From an uncultured Prevotella sp. (GTDB taxonomy: Bacteria > Bacteroidota > Bacteroidia > Bacteroidales > Bacteroidaceae), in NCBI GenBank assembly GCA_900322035.1, contig ONYL01000031.1:1-36761 (forward strand): a DNA stretch of 36,761 bases. Reading direction: 5' to 3'. Position numbers and translations under genes: made by a program. Below, piece by piece: positions 25,151 through 31,647 of this stretch (its first letter is position 1; the number at the start of each line of letters is the position of its first letter). The notes under the pieces are model-generated. The model ran no database searches and was not told the origin of the DNA. It saw only the letters and a list, made by a program, of their open reading frames with translations.

Positions 25151-25537
25151 ATGGGAAGAAATAAATACGCGAAGCAGGAGATCGAACAGATCAAAAAGCT
25201 CCTTCGACTCAAGAACTCGGCCAATCGGAGCAAACAGAAACTCATTCGTCACGAACTGCGCGTGAACTTCGAGTTCAACATCTCGGATTTCAACGAGGCG
25301 GGCAAGGCTTTTGGTGAGGAGGACTTGGAACAGGCCATCAGGCGCGGTGCGATAGTCATCCTCGATGATGCTACCATTGAGGCTATGAAAGCCAAGCGTG
25401 CCCGTGACAAGGCGCGTGATGAGGCTGCACGGGAGGAGAAAGCCGTGGACAGCGGAGAGGCTACCGACTGGAAGGCTGCCATGAAGGAGTGGGAAGAATG
25501 GAAAAAGGAGGAACCGACCGACAATGGAATGGATTGA
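25151..25537 (+). CDS. Basic/acidic small protein, unknown function, first gene of pab operon
   Basis: A 128-residue soluble protein with no cysteine and no signal peptide. Residues 1-40 are strongly basic (KYAKQEIEQIKKLLRLKNSA and on), 41-75 look like a compact alpha/beta region with ISDFNEAGKAFG, and 76-128 form a highly charged, probably coiled-coil helix rich in Lys, Arg, Glu and Ala with several Trp. It overlaps pabB by 14 bases, which implies coupled expression. A basic head suggests nucleic-acid binding, but that is a guess; I do not recognise the family. Confidence 0.65.
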   Translation: MGRNKYAKQEIEQIKKLLRLKNSANRSKQKLIRHELRVNFEFNISDFNEAGKAFGEEDLEQAIRRGAIVILDDATIEAMKAKRARDKARDEAAREEKAVDSGEATDWKAAMKEWEEWKKEEPTDNGMD

Positions 25538-26504
25538 TGCCGAAACGGCCAAGGCTACCCTAAACCGGTGGGGGAGTGGGGCAAGGCCTTTTTTCTTCCT
25601 CTCCGACTTCTCTGGCGACCGATTTCTGGTCTCTTTTGTCGACGAACTCGATCCCCGTGAGTTGGCCTTCATTTTCCCCGGTGGAAGAAATGTGGACGAA
25701 ACCCCTGTTGATCCCAAAGATTTTGTTTGGGAGCCTCATCCGCCCACACCAGAGGACTATCACCGAAGGTTTGACATCGTCCAACGGAACATGTTGGCGG
25801 GAAACAGCTACTTGGCTAATCTCACTTGTAGAATCCCCTTGACCACCAGCCTGTCCTTCAAGGAGGTCTTCTTTCGCAGTAAAGCTCGTTATCGGTTGCT
25901 GCTCCATGATTCGTTTGTCTGTTTCTCGCCCGAGATCTTTGTCAAGATGGATCATGGCCAGATCAGAAGTTTCCCCATGAAAGGTACCATCAGCTGCGAC
26001 GTGCCACAAGCTGAGGCTACTCTGATGGCCGACGAGAAGGAGGCCGCCGAACATGCTACGATTGTCGACTTGATACGCAACGACTTGAGCCAGGTGGCCA
26101 GCCATGTTCACGTGGCCCGCTACCGTTATGTGGAACGGCTGCACACCAACTGCGGGGATATCCTTCAGACCAGTTCTGAAATCGTGGGTGACCTTCCCGA
26201 CGACTATCGCCATCATATTGGCGATATCTTGATGGCACAGCTTCCCGCCGGTTCCATCACTGGGGCTCCAAAGCCTAAGACGGTGGAGATCATCCGTGAA
26301 GCCGAAGGCTACGACAGAGGTTTTTATACTGGGGTGGCCGGAGTTTGCGCCGATGGGGAGTTGGACAGTTGTGTGTTGATCCGCTTCATCGATAAGGAGA
26401 AAGGTCAGCTCTACTTTAAGGCTGGTGGTGGCATCACGGCCAAAAGCGATTGGAAAAAAGAATATCAGGAAATTATCGAAAAAACTTATGTACCCTTTCG
26501 TTGA
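25524..26504 (+). CDS. pabB: Aminodeoxychorismate synthase component I
   Basis: A 326-residue chorismate-binding enzyme that aminates chorismate to 4-amino-4-deoxychorismate for folate. Conserved blocks: PMKGT (151-155, with the PabB-type Lys153), ATIVDLIRNDL (178-188), GSITGAPKPKT (243-253) and RGFYTGVAG (265-273). It is shorter than E. coli PabB (about 450) because the N-terminal subdomain is reduced, which is usual in Bacteroidetes. It overlaps the unknown gene upstream by 14 bases and pabC downstream by 17 bases. No glutaminase (pabA) is in the window; it may be shared with TrpG elsewhere. Confidence 0.9.
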   Translation: MEWIDAETAKATLNRWGSGARPFFFLSDFSGDRFLVSFVDELDPRELAFIFPGGRNVDETPVDPKDFVWEPHPPTPEDYHRRFDIVQRNMLAGNSYLANLTCRIPLTTSLSFKEVFFRSKARYRLLLHDSFVCFSPEIFVKMDHGQIRSFPMKGTISCDVPQAEATLMADEKEAAEHATIVDLIRNDLSQVASHVHVARYRYVERLHTNCGDILQTSSEIVGDLPDDYRHHIGDILMAQLPAGSITGAPKPKTVEIIREAEGYDRGFYTGVAGVCADGELDSCVLIRFIDKEKGQLYFKAGGGITAKSDWKKEYQEIIEKTYVPFR

Positions 26505-27051
26505 GACTATTCGGGTAGAGAAGGGCATTGTTTGCAACTTGCCCTATCATCAGCAACGGTTGGAGAGAACGATGGACAATTTTTTCCCCTCAGCTCCCAA
26601 ACCGATATTGAGGGATGTCCTGTCAGCGATGCTATGGCCAGTCGATACGGTATGGAAAGTCCATATCGAATACGACGGCGAAGGAATTGGGCTGATACGC
26701 AAGGAGGCGTATCATAGGCGGAACATAAAGTCGTTGAGGCTCATCACTTGTGACAATATCGACTATGCTTATAAAAGTGCTGACCGCAGCCAACTCTCCC
26801 GCCTCCTCCTCCAGAAAGGCGATGCCGACGAGATTATCATTGTTAAAAATGGCCGTCTTACCGATACCTCTTATTCCAATATCGCCCTCTTCGATGGCAA
26901 CAGATGGGTAACGCCTGCCCATCCGCTCTTGAAGGGCACCATGCGCCAGTCGCTCATCGACAAAGGATTATTGGAAGAAAAAGACATCATGGCCGATGAC
27001 TTCCCCAAATATCTTGAGGTCAGACTCATCAATGCCATGATGCCCTTGTAA
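26488..27051 (+). CDS. pabC: Aminodeoxychorismate lyase (class IV aminotransferase-like)
   Basis: A 187-residue PLP enzyme that releases pyruvate from aminodeoxychorismate to give p-aminobenzoate. The PLP lysine is probably Lys96 (YAYKSADR) and the cofactor-phosphate block is NGRLTDTSYSNIAL (121-134). The C-terminal KGTMRQSLI (after about 145) is also typical. The ATG at 26488 lies inside the end of pabB (17-base overlap) and gives the usual VETIRV N-terminus; the longer frame from 26425 only reads pabB sequence in another frame. The protein is short for the family (often 250-280), with a reduced N-terminal domain. The PabB-PabC pairing supports the assignment. Confidence 0.82.
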   Translation: MYPFVETIRVEKGIVCNLPYHQQRLERTMDNFFPSAPKPILRDVLSAMLWPVDTVWKVHIEYDGEGIGLIRKEAYHRRNIKSLRLITCDNIDYAYKSADRSQLSRLLLQKGDADEIIIVKNGRLTDTSYSNIALFDGNRWVTPAHPLLKGTMRQSLIDKGLLEEKDIMADDFPKYLEVRLINAMMPL

Positions 27052-27080
27052 TGCATAATTGCCATGCGGAGCGATAATAA

Positions 27081-27129
27081 TGCATATGCATTAATCAGGG
27101 TCGCGCGAGCCAAAAATTATGAATTATGA
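27081..27129 (+). repeat. Dispersed GC-core/AT-tail repeat, copy 3
   Basis: Contains AGGGTCGCGCGAGCCAAAAA and then TTATGAATTATGAATT. It lies between pabC and gpx, whose 3' ends converge. Confidence 0.65.
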
Positions 27130-27134
27130 ATTGG

Positions 27135-27755
27135 TTAGAGCGCAGCTTCAACTTGTTTCTCCACTTCTTTCATATCCACAACAGGCTCGAAGCGTGCGAT
27201 GACCTGACCGTCGCGATTGATGAGAAACTTCGTGAAGTTCCACTGGATATCGTCTTTCTTTCGGGGCTCGGGATTGGCTTCATTGTAGAGCTTCTCCATC
27301 ACGGCTGCCAGTTTCTCATCGTACCCACCTAAGCAGGGCTTCTCACTCTTCAGCCATGTGTAGAGGGGCAACTCGTTGGCACCATTGACATCGCTCTTCT
27401 TGAACTGGGGGAAGTCGGCACCAAACTTGACGGTGCAGAACTCCTTGATTTCCTCGTCTGAGCCGGGAGCCTGATGACCAAACTGGTTGCAGGGGATATC
27501 GAGGATCTCCAAACCCTTGCTCTGCAATTTGTGATACATGGCTTCCAAATCTTCATACTGAGGTGTGAAACCACAACCTGTGGCGGTGTTGACGATGAGC
27601 AGCACCTTGCCCTTATACTGTTCCAGACTCACTTCGTTGCCTTGCTTGTCCTTAAGGCTGAAATCATAAACCGTCTTCATTTTTCTTTCTGTGTTTTGTG
27701 CCATGCTGGTCATAGTAAGAATGAGCAACATAGCTGTCATTAATTGTTTTATCAT
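27135..27755 (-). CDS. Glutathione peroxidase family thiol peroxidase, exported
   Basis: A 206-residue peroxidase. Residues 1-20 (MIKQLMTAMLLILTMTSMAQ) form a signal peptide, so it acts in the periplasm or on the outer face. The peroxidatic Cys61 lies in NTATGCGFTPQY, Gln91 in CNQFGHQ and the conserved Trp in IQWNFTKF, the standard triad of Cys-type enzymes. Such bacterial members use thioredoxin-like donors rather than glutathione. The -7 box ends at 27764, only about 8 bases before this ATG, so the message would be nearly leaderless; starting at the ATG at 27740 is the alternative. It is a single gene, divergent from the GH109-like gene. Confidence 0.88.
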   Translation of the reverse strand: MIKQLMTAMLLILTMTSMAQNTERKMKTVYDFSLKDKQGNEVSLEQYKGKVLLIVNTATGCGFTPQYEDLEAMYHKLQSKGLEILDIPCNQFGHQAPGSDEEIKEFCTVKFGADFPQFKKSDVNGANELPLYTWLKSEKPCLGGYDEKLAAVMEKLYNEANPEPRKKDDIQWNFTKFLINRDGQVIARFEPVVDMKEVEKQVEAAL

Positions 27756-27763
27756 TATCATCA

Positions 27764-27794
27764 CAAAGATAAATCAAACATCGCAGACAACAAA
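27764..27794 (-). promoter_or_regulatory. Promoter of the glutathione peroxidase gene
   Basis: On the minus strand TTTG (27794-27791), 19-base spacer, TATCTTTG (27771-27764). A strong consensus match placed unusually close to the start codon. Confidence 0.7.
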
Positions 27795-27835
27795 CAAAAG
27801 GCCCGTCTATTTATAATGAATTAACGATTCAACCT

Positions 27836-27885
27836 GTGGCGGGCGTCCAAAATTTTGCATCATGTGTTATGCACTGTGCATTATT
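27836..27885 (+). repeat. Dispersed GC-core/AT-tail repeat, copy 4 (diverged)
   Basis: GGCGGGCGTCCAAAATTTTG followed by a CAT/GCAT-rich tail. Its end touches the -7 box of the GH109-like gene at 27891. Confidence 0.45.
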
Positions 27886-27890
27886 TTTTT

Positions 27891-27898
27891 TACCTTTG
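27891..27898 (+). promoter_or_regulatory. -7 box of the GH109-like gene
   Basis: TACCTTTG, 21 bases before the ATG at 27920. Confidence 0.55.
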
Positions 27899-27919
27899 TG
27901 GCATCAAATCCAAAAACCG

Positions 27920-29467
27920 ATGAACAGAACCAAACTAAAAATGATGGCCAGCCTCTTGATGATGATGCTGTGCTCCATCAGTCTGCAAGCACAGGATGCC
28001 TTCAACTGGCCCTACAAAATTGAGAATGCAACCATTGTCACCGAAGTCCCGCAACGCCCTGCCGGACAGCAGAACGCTCTGAACCTCACTACGCCTAAAC
28101 TAAAAGTCGTGCGCGTGGGATTCGTGGGTCTGGGCATGCGGGGGCCCGGAGCTGTTGAGCGGTGGACCTACATCAATGGTACGCAGATCATGGCCCTCTG
28201 CGACTATGAGAAAGATCGTGCTGAGGCCTGCAACGAGATTCTGCGCAAGGCCAGTTTGCCTGCAGCCGACATCTACTACGGCGAGGAGGGCTACAAGAAG
28301 CTTTGCGAGCGCAATGACATCGATTTGGTGTATATTGCCACCGACTGGCTCCACCACTTCCCCGTGGCCAAGTATGCCTTGGAGCATGGTAAGAATGTGG
28401 CCATAGAAGTGCCTTCAGCCATGAATCTCCACGAGATATGGGCACTCATCAACCTTGCAGAGGCCAAGCGCCTCCATTGTATGATGCTCGAGAACTGCTG
28501 CTACGACTTCTTCGAACTCAACTCGCTCAATATGGCACAGCATGGTGTGTTTGGCGAGGTGGAATATGTCTCCGGTGCCTACCGCCACGACCTCTCTCCC
28601 TTCTGGGACGCCTACTGGAAGAAGGATGCCAACGACAAGTTGGGATGGCGCTTGGACTACAATCAGAAGTATCGTGGTGACGTTTATGCCACCCATGGAC
28701 TTGGTCCTATCGCCCAGGTGCTCGACATCCACCGTGGCGACCGCATGGAGACGCTTGTGGCCATGGACACCAAGTCGATCAACGGAAAGGCATGGGTGGA
28801 GAAAATGTCGGGACAGAAATGCGAACAGTTTGCCAACGGCGACCACACCGTGACCCTCATCCGCACGGCGAACGGCAAGATGATCGAGGTGCAGCACAAC
28901 ACGATGACACCCGAACCCTACAACCGTATGTACCAGTTGGTGGGTACAAAGGGATTTGCCAACAAATATCCTGTGGAGGGCTACGCGCTCTCGGGCGCAG
29001 AGATGAAGGCTGCCGGTGTGACCCCATCAGCCGATGATCTCTCGGGTCATGCCTATATGCCCGAAGCCGATAAGGATGCCTTGGTGAAGAAATATGAGAG
29101 TCCCATCGTGGCCAAATATGAGGCGAAGGCCAAGCAGGTGGGCGGCCATGGCGGCATGGACTTCATCATGGACAGCCGTCTGGTCTACTGCCTGCAGCAC
29201 GGACTGCCTTTGGATATCGACGTCTACGACTTGGCTGAGTGGTGCTGTCTGGCAGAGCTTGGCTCGCTCTCGATGAACTACGGCAACATGCCCGTAGAGG
29301 TTCCCGACTTCACACGGGGCTACTGGAACGTGCAGCACGGCTACCGTCATGCCTTTGCCTCACCCGAAGAAGAGGCCCTGGTGGATGCAGAGTCGGCCGC
29401 CTTCACCAAAAAACTGAAGGAAAAAGGCGCCAAATACTGGAGCAAGAAAGACAAGCAGAAGAAATAA
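27920..29467 (+). CDS. Exported Gfo/Idh/MocA-family protein, GH109-like
   Basis: A 515-residue protein. A signal peptide (1-24, ending LQAQ) is followed by a Rossmann domain with VRVGFVGLGMRG (64-75) and a C-terminal alpha/beta domain. The blocks YRGDVYATHGLGPIAQ, GGHGGMDFIMDSRLVYCLQH and VPDFTRGYW closely resemble those of GH109 alpha-N-acetylgalactosaminidases, which cleave the glycosidic bond through an NAD-dependent redox cycle. EVPSAMN replaces the EKP motif of the sugar dehydrogenases, also seen in GH109. A role in mucin or glycan breakdown is likely; the exact sugar is inferred. The ATG at 27920 gives the signal peptide; the longer frame from 27836 starts inside a repeat. Confidence 0.82.
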   Translation: MNRTKLKMMASLLMMMLCSISLQAQDAFNWPYKIENATIVTEVPQRPAGQQNALNLTTPKLKVVRVGFVGLGMRGPGAVERWTYINGTQIMALCDYEKDRAEACNEILRKASLPAADIYYGEEGYKKLCERNDIDLVYIATDWLHHFPVAKYALEHGKNVAIEVPSAMNLHEIWALINLAEAKRLHCMMLENCCYDFFELNSLNMAQHGVFGEVEYVSGAYRHDLSPFWDAYWKKDANDKLGWRLDYNQKYRGDVYATHGLGPIAQVLDIHRGDRMETLVAMDTKSINGKAWVEKMSGQKCEQFANGDHTVTLIRTANGKMIEVQHNTMTPEPYNRMYQLVGTKGFANKYPVEGYALSGAEMKAAGVTPSADDLSGHAYMPEADKDALVKKYESPIVAKYEAKAKQVGGHGGMDFIMDSRLVYCLQHGLPLDIDVYDLAEWCCLAELGSLSMNYGNMPVEVPDFTRGYWNVQHGYRHAFASPEEEALVDAESAAFTKKLKEKGAKYWSKKDKQKK

Positions 29468-29515
29468 TCCCCCGACTTCTTGGCTGATATGGCCTGAAAA
29501 TCATGTTGATTAGAG

Positions 29516-29561
29516 AAAGCCGCAGAAGATGCACGTCATTTTCTGCGGCTTTCTGTTTTTT
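29516..29561 (+). terminator. Terminator of the GH109-like gene
   Basis: AAAGCCGCAGAA (29516-29527) pairs perfectly with 29541-29552, followed by CTGTTTTTT. Confidence 0.85.
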
Positions 29562-29617
29562 CGATCAGAGTCTCTGCCATGCGTACCTCACCGGGGCAGA
29601 CATATCTGTGGACATTT

Positions 29618-29714
29618 CCTGACTTCGTCAATGCGTCACCCTAATCGAGAATAAGTTTTTGGAAAATAGTCACATACAGACTTTAGCTCCCCATGGAGCG
29701 TAAGCCTGTACATG
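29618..29714 (+). repeat. Second copy of the palindrome-associated repeat
   Basis: CCTGACTTCGTCAATGCGTC (29618-) matches 3109-3124 and the reverse copy at 22993-23016. Further on, TAGCTCC..GGAGCGTAAGCCTG and TACATGA (29684-29714) match 3235-3266 of the large palindrome. The middle is different and shorter, so this is a decayed or internally deleted copy. Confidence 0.6.
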
Positions 29715-29966
29715 ATTTTCTGCTTCGTATCATCTGGAGATGGCAAGGCAATATGAGACAGGACAAAGACATTGACTGTCTGCCGGGCTGTTAAGGAGGG
29801 ATATCATTCCATAATTCGTAATTGCGTCACCATCAATTGCTGAAATAAGCTTATAACCTTATAACTAACTGATAATCAATGATGACACTTCATCCAACCA
29901 AAGATGTGATGAAGTCTGGTGGACATTGATTTGGCTGATGGTGGCAGCCCTCAAGTGAGTTCCCGC

Positions 29967-30032
29967 GGGGAGGCATATGGGGGCTGGCGGGGAGGCATAT
30001 GGGGGCAGACGGGGAGGCATATGGGAGCTCGC
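29967..30032. repeat. 22-bp minisatellite, 3 copies
   Basis: Three units starting GGGGAGGCATATGGG at 29967, 29989 and 30011. The first 15 bases are identical in all three and the last 7 vary. It has the same unit length as the unrelated repeat at 4161. Confidence 0.85.
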
Positions 30033-30097
30033 ATGAATACACAGATTTTGGTGAATGAACGACCCTCTTTAAGGGAATGATGAACCTATAAAGTGAA

Positions 30098-30135
30098 AAC
30101 GAGGCTGAATTCCAATGGTGGAATCCAGCCTCGTT
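30098..30135 (-). terminator. Terminator for the LacI-region transcript
   Basis: AACGAGGCTG (30098-30107) pairs with CAGCCTCGTT (30126-30135), with extra pairing inside. On the minus strand it is followed by TTTTCACTTT. Confidence 0.65.
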
Positions 30136-30149
30136 GTCTTGGCAGGCGA

Positions 30150-30428
30150 TCAGTGCTTGATCAGTTTCGTGTTTTTTATCGTCCCGTCAGTGTAGGTCTC
30201 CTCATACACAGGATCGTAGACTGTACAGGGTGTCACTCCCATAAAGTAGAGATGAGACTTGTAATAGCTGTTAGCTCCTAAATATTGTCCCGAGGGAAAG
30301 TTGACGGTGTTGCCCTGCCGTGTGCCTACCACGCAGCTGCTGGTGTTGGCGTAGATATTGGAGAGATAGACTTTGTCGCCGCTGAATCCAACCTTGGCCA
30401 CTAAGATGCCGGCCGTGCCATCGTCGAT
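30150..30428 (-). pseudogene. 3' fragment of a lost gene fused behind lacI
   Basis: A frame that can be read from about 30428 (GIDDGTAGILVAKVGFSGDK) to the stop at 30150, ending DGTIKNTKLIKH. It has the look of the C-terminal part of a secreted beta-rich Bacteroidetes protein: alternating hydrophobic and Ser/Thr/Tyr residues. It has no start of its own; the only early start is a GTG overlapping the lacI stop. The head of the frame overlaps the last codons of lacI, so the two were joined by a deletion. The original family is not recognised. Confidence 0.5.
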
Positions 30429-31423
30429 TCCCTATCTATACGCTGGGCAGAGAGATAGACAGGCGCACAGGGCACATCCTTTCCAGAAAGAAGCCTGACC
30501 AGGAGATCAACGGCCTTATTAGCAATACCTTCAGCGTCCTGCTCCACAGCCGTAATCTTCGGATAAACCATTTTACAGAGGTTTGTTCCCGAGAGACAAG
30601 CCACAAGAATGTCTTGCGGAATTCTCTTTCCCCGTTGCTGGATAATACTTTTCGCCCCCAATAACGACATCTCCGTGAAAGCATGAACGCCATCAAAAGC
30701 AACGCCGCTGTCAAGCAAAGCAAGGGCTGTCATCTCACCGTCACGAAAACTCACACCACCTTCCACAACCAATTCTGCCCGATAGGGAATATGCCATTTG
30801 GCAAGTGCATCACGGTAGCCATTCAACCTGTCCAAGGAATTGCTGATTCCCGCAGGTCCACGCATATGTACAATCCGGGTACACCCCCGTCTGATAAGTT
30901 CCTCAGCGAGAAAGAAAGAGGAATTGTAGTCGTCGCTAAGGACCTGAGGGACTCCGATGTCATCGACATGACGGTCGAACAACACCAAAGGCAGCCCCCG
31001 CGCTATCAGCGACTCATAGAAAGTTTTGTTTTTAGCTCCGTCACAGACGCTGAGCAAGATACCGTCTACATGATTGTCTATCATCATGTTCAGATTATCC
31101 AGCTCGTCCCTGGCATTTTCGTTGCTCTGTGCAAAGACGACACGGTAGCCTAACGTCTTCCGCCGAGCCTGCGCCGTCTCTATCACCTTCGGATAGAAAG
31201 ACGTCTCTATCTCGGGAATAACGATCCCTATGACATGGGTACTTCTCGAGCGCAGATTGGCTGCTGAGAGATTGGGACGAAACCCCATCTCCATCGCCGT
31301 GCGCTGGACAAGGTCGCGAGTCTCCTCGCTGACATTCATGAAATCACCGTGCAATGCCCGTGATACAGTAGACTTGGAGAGATTCAAAGCCTTGGCGATA
31401 TCTGAAATGGTAACATATCTCAT
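30401..31423 (-). CDS. LacI-family transcriptional regulator
   Basis: A 340-residue DNA-binding regulator. The helix-turn-helix is at the N-terminus (VTISDIAKALNLSKSTVSRA, residues 4-23) and a periplasmic-binding-protein-like sensor domain fills about 58-335. The C-terminus reads VYLSAQRIDREST and then MARPAS; the RESTM part is the normal family end, and the last residues are read from the gene fragment fused behind it. The ATG at 31423 was chosen because the -7 box (31451-31458) overlaps the longer frame's start at 31453. It is divergent from the sugar symporter, with three operator-like sites between them, so it probably controls that transporter and the dehydrogenase in response to a sugar or polyol. 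Confidence 0.85.
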   Translation of the reverse strand: MRYVTISDIAKALNLSKSTVSRALHGDFMNVSEETRDLVQRTAMEMGFRPNLSAANLRSRSTHVIGIVIPEIETSFYPKVIETAQARRKTLGYRVVFAQSNENARDELDNLNMMIDNHVDGILLSVCDGAKNKTFYESLIARGLPLVLFDRHVDDIGVPQVLSDDYNSSFFLAEELIRRGCTRIVHMRGPAGISNSLDRLNGYRDALAKWHIPYRAELVVEGGVSFRDGEMTALALLDSGVAFDGVHAFTEMSLLGAKSIIQQRGKRIPQDILVACLSGTNLCKMVYPKITAVEQDAEGIANKAVDLLVRLLSGKDVPCAPVYLSAQRIDRESTMARPAS

Positions 31424-31450
31424 GATGCGCTTAAAAATAGATTGATGTTG

Positions 31451-31480
31451 CAAAGTTACTATATTTAATGGTTCTGCAAA
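31451..31480 (-). promoter_or_regulatory. lacI promoter
   Basis: On the minus strand TTTG (31480-31477), 18-base spacer, TAACTTTG (31458-31451). Confidence 0.65.
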
Positions 31481-31515
31481 ACATTTGGAAGAATTAAATG
31501 AAACAGCAGCATACT

Positions 31516-31562
31516 CCGCAACCGATTGCGCTTATCGCAATCGGTTGCGGGAACGGTTGCGG
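31516..31562. promoter_or_regulatory. LacI-type operator cluster
   Basis: CCGCAACCGATTGCG (31516-31530) and its perfect inverse CGCAATCGGTTGCGG (31536-31550) are separated by 5 bases, and a third related site GGAACGGTTGCGG overlaps at 31550-31562. Each half site carries the GCAACC/GGTTGC type symmetry with a central CG bound by LacI/GalR proteins. The cluster sits between the divergent lacI and symporter genes, upstream of both -7 boxes. Confidence 0.75.
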
Positions 31563-31605
31563 AAAAAGTCTGATGATTTTCTTTTTCACCATGCATAAAA
31601 GGAGA

Positions 31606-31613
31606 TAACTTTG
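31606..31613 (+). promoter_or_regulatory. -7 box of the symporter gene
   Basis: TAACTTTG, 34 bases before the start codon and 43 bases after the last operator site. Confidence 0.6.
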
Positions 31614-31647
31614 CAGCATAAACCAAAAACTAAACCAAGAAACCAAT

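Larger units (their letters stand above)
29562..30149. other. Gap with repeats and no gene
   Basis: About 590 bases without a supported gene. It holds a copy of the palindrome-associated repeat (29618-29714), a 22-bp minisatellite (29967-30032) and a terminator hairpin (30098-30135). Confidence 0.6.

Noticed and set aside
25560-26537. A 325-codon minus-strand frame opposite pabB
   Set aside because: The + strand carries all pabB motifs and overlaps both operon neighbours; the antisense frame shows no recognisable domain.
31451-31453. ATG at 31453 as lacI start
   Set aside because: It lies within the -7 box of the lacI promoter; the ATG at 31423 gives the standard start of the helix-turn-helix.
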